NCBI GenBank assembly: GCA_964472545.1
Contig: CAYYNP010000145.1
Location: forward strand, 1-23,887
Length of the DNA: 23,887 nt
Reading direction: 5' to 3'
Origin: CAYYNP01 sp964472545
GTDB taxonomy: Bacteria > Planctomycetota > Planctomycetia > Pirellulales > Thermoguttaceae
Numbering within the stretch: position 1 is the stretch's first letter; each line of letters begins with the position of its first letter. The notes below the pieces were generated by a model, which saw nothing but the letters and a program-made list of their open reading frames with translations, was not told where the DNA came from and ran no database searches. The position numbers and the translations under genes are program-made. Positions 23,833 to 23,887 of the stretch are shown piece by piece.

Positions 23833-23887
23833 CACTGCTGGCTTGCCCAGCAGTGCAGAGTTGAATCTAACGCAAGAACACTGCTGG
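23833..23887. repeat. CACTGCT-type palindrome and start of a second copy
   Basis: CACTGCTGG (23833-23841) pairs with CCAGCAGTG (23847-23855) around CTTGC. A second CACTGCTGG begins at 23879 and runs off the window end, so tandem copies are likely, as at 97-162. The two groups differ in the stem's inner bases (TTC against TGG), which suggests subfamilies. Confidence 0.65.

Overview
The window looks like chromosomal DNA of a GC-rich planctomycete, most likely of the order Pirellulales. This is inferred from three PEP-CTERM proteins, a dockerin-like repeat pair in one of them, an RpoD-type sigma factor with a large non-conserved insert, a Tat-exported enolase-superfamily enzyme, and dispersed palindromes built on CACTGCT/AGCAGTG. 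No rRNA, tRNA, CRISPR array, intact transposase or replication origin was found.

Layout: 191-1504 (-) is a pseudopilin-type protein. 1774-3420 (-) is a primary-type sigma-70 factor with a long gene-free upstream region. 3962-4567 (+) is an isochorismatase-fold hydrolase that meets, stop codon to stop codon, a secreted glycosidase-like protein (4568-5701, -). 6071-9184 (+) is a large exported repeat protein with a PEP-CTERM anchor behind a good sigma-70-type promoter. 9747-10538 and 10535-12790 (+) are an alpha/beta hydrolase and an MMPL/RND-family membrane protein in a translationally coupled pair. A 25-bp perfect inverted repeat separates them from a convergent Tat-exported mandelate racemase/muconate lactonizing-type protein (12900-14141, -), which lies downstream of a zinc-ribbon membrane protein (14191-14940, -). 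Reading away from that gene are an apparently exported CinA-like protein (15013-16398, +) and a single frame joining a GT9 and a GT4 glycosyltransferase (16560-18857, +).

The last third (18858-23887) is the most accessory-looking. It holds a 58-codon tail fragment of a beta-helix protein, two tandemly duplicated PEP-CTERM proteins whose reading frames overlap, a 477-residue protein with a phage-tail-like N-terminus and a beta-helix C-terminus, a 92-bp inverted-repeat element that begins just after that gene's stop, and a DUF2235 hydrolase with two C-terminal membrane segments.

Most genes concern the envelope: export, surface anchoring, glycosylation and lipid or solute transport. I see no complete known defence or secretion system. 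The points most worth checking are the GT9-GT4 frame joined through a G-rich 21-bp tandem repeat, the exported CinA homologue that has lost its deamidase motif, and the duplicated beta-helix/PEP-CTERM block bordered by a small mobile-like element.
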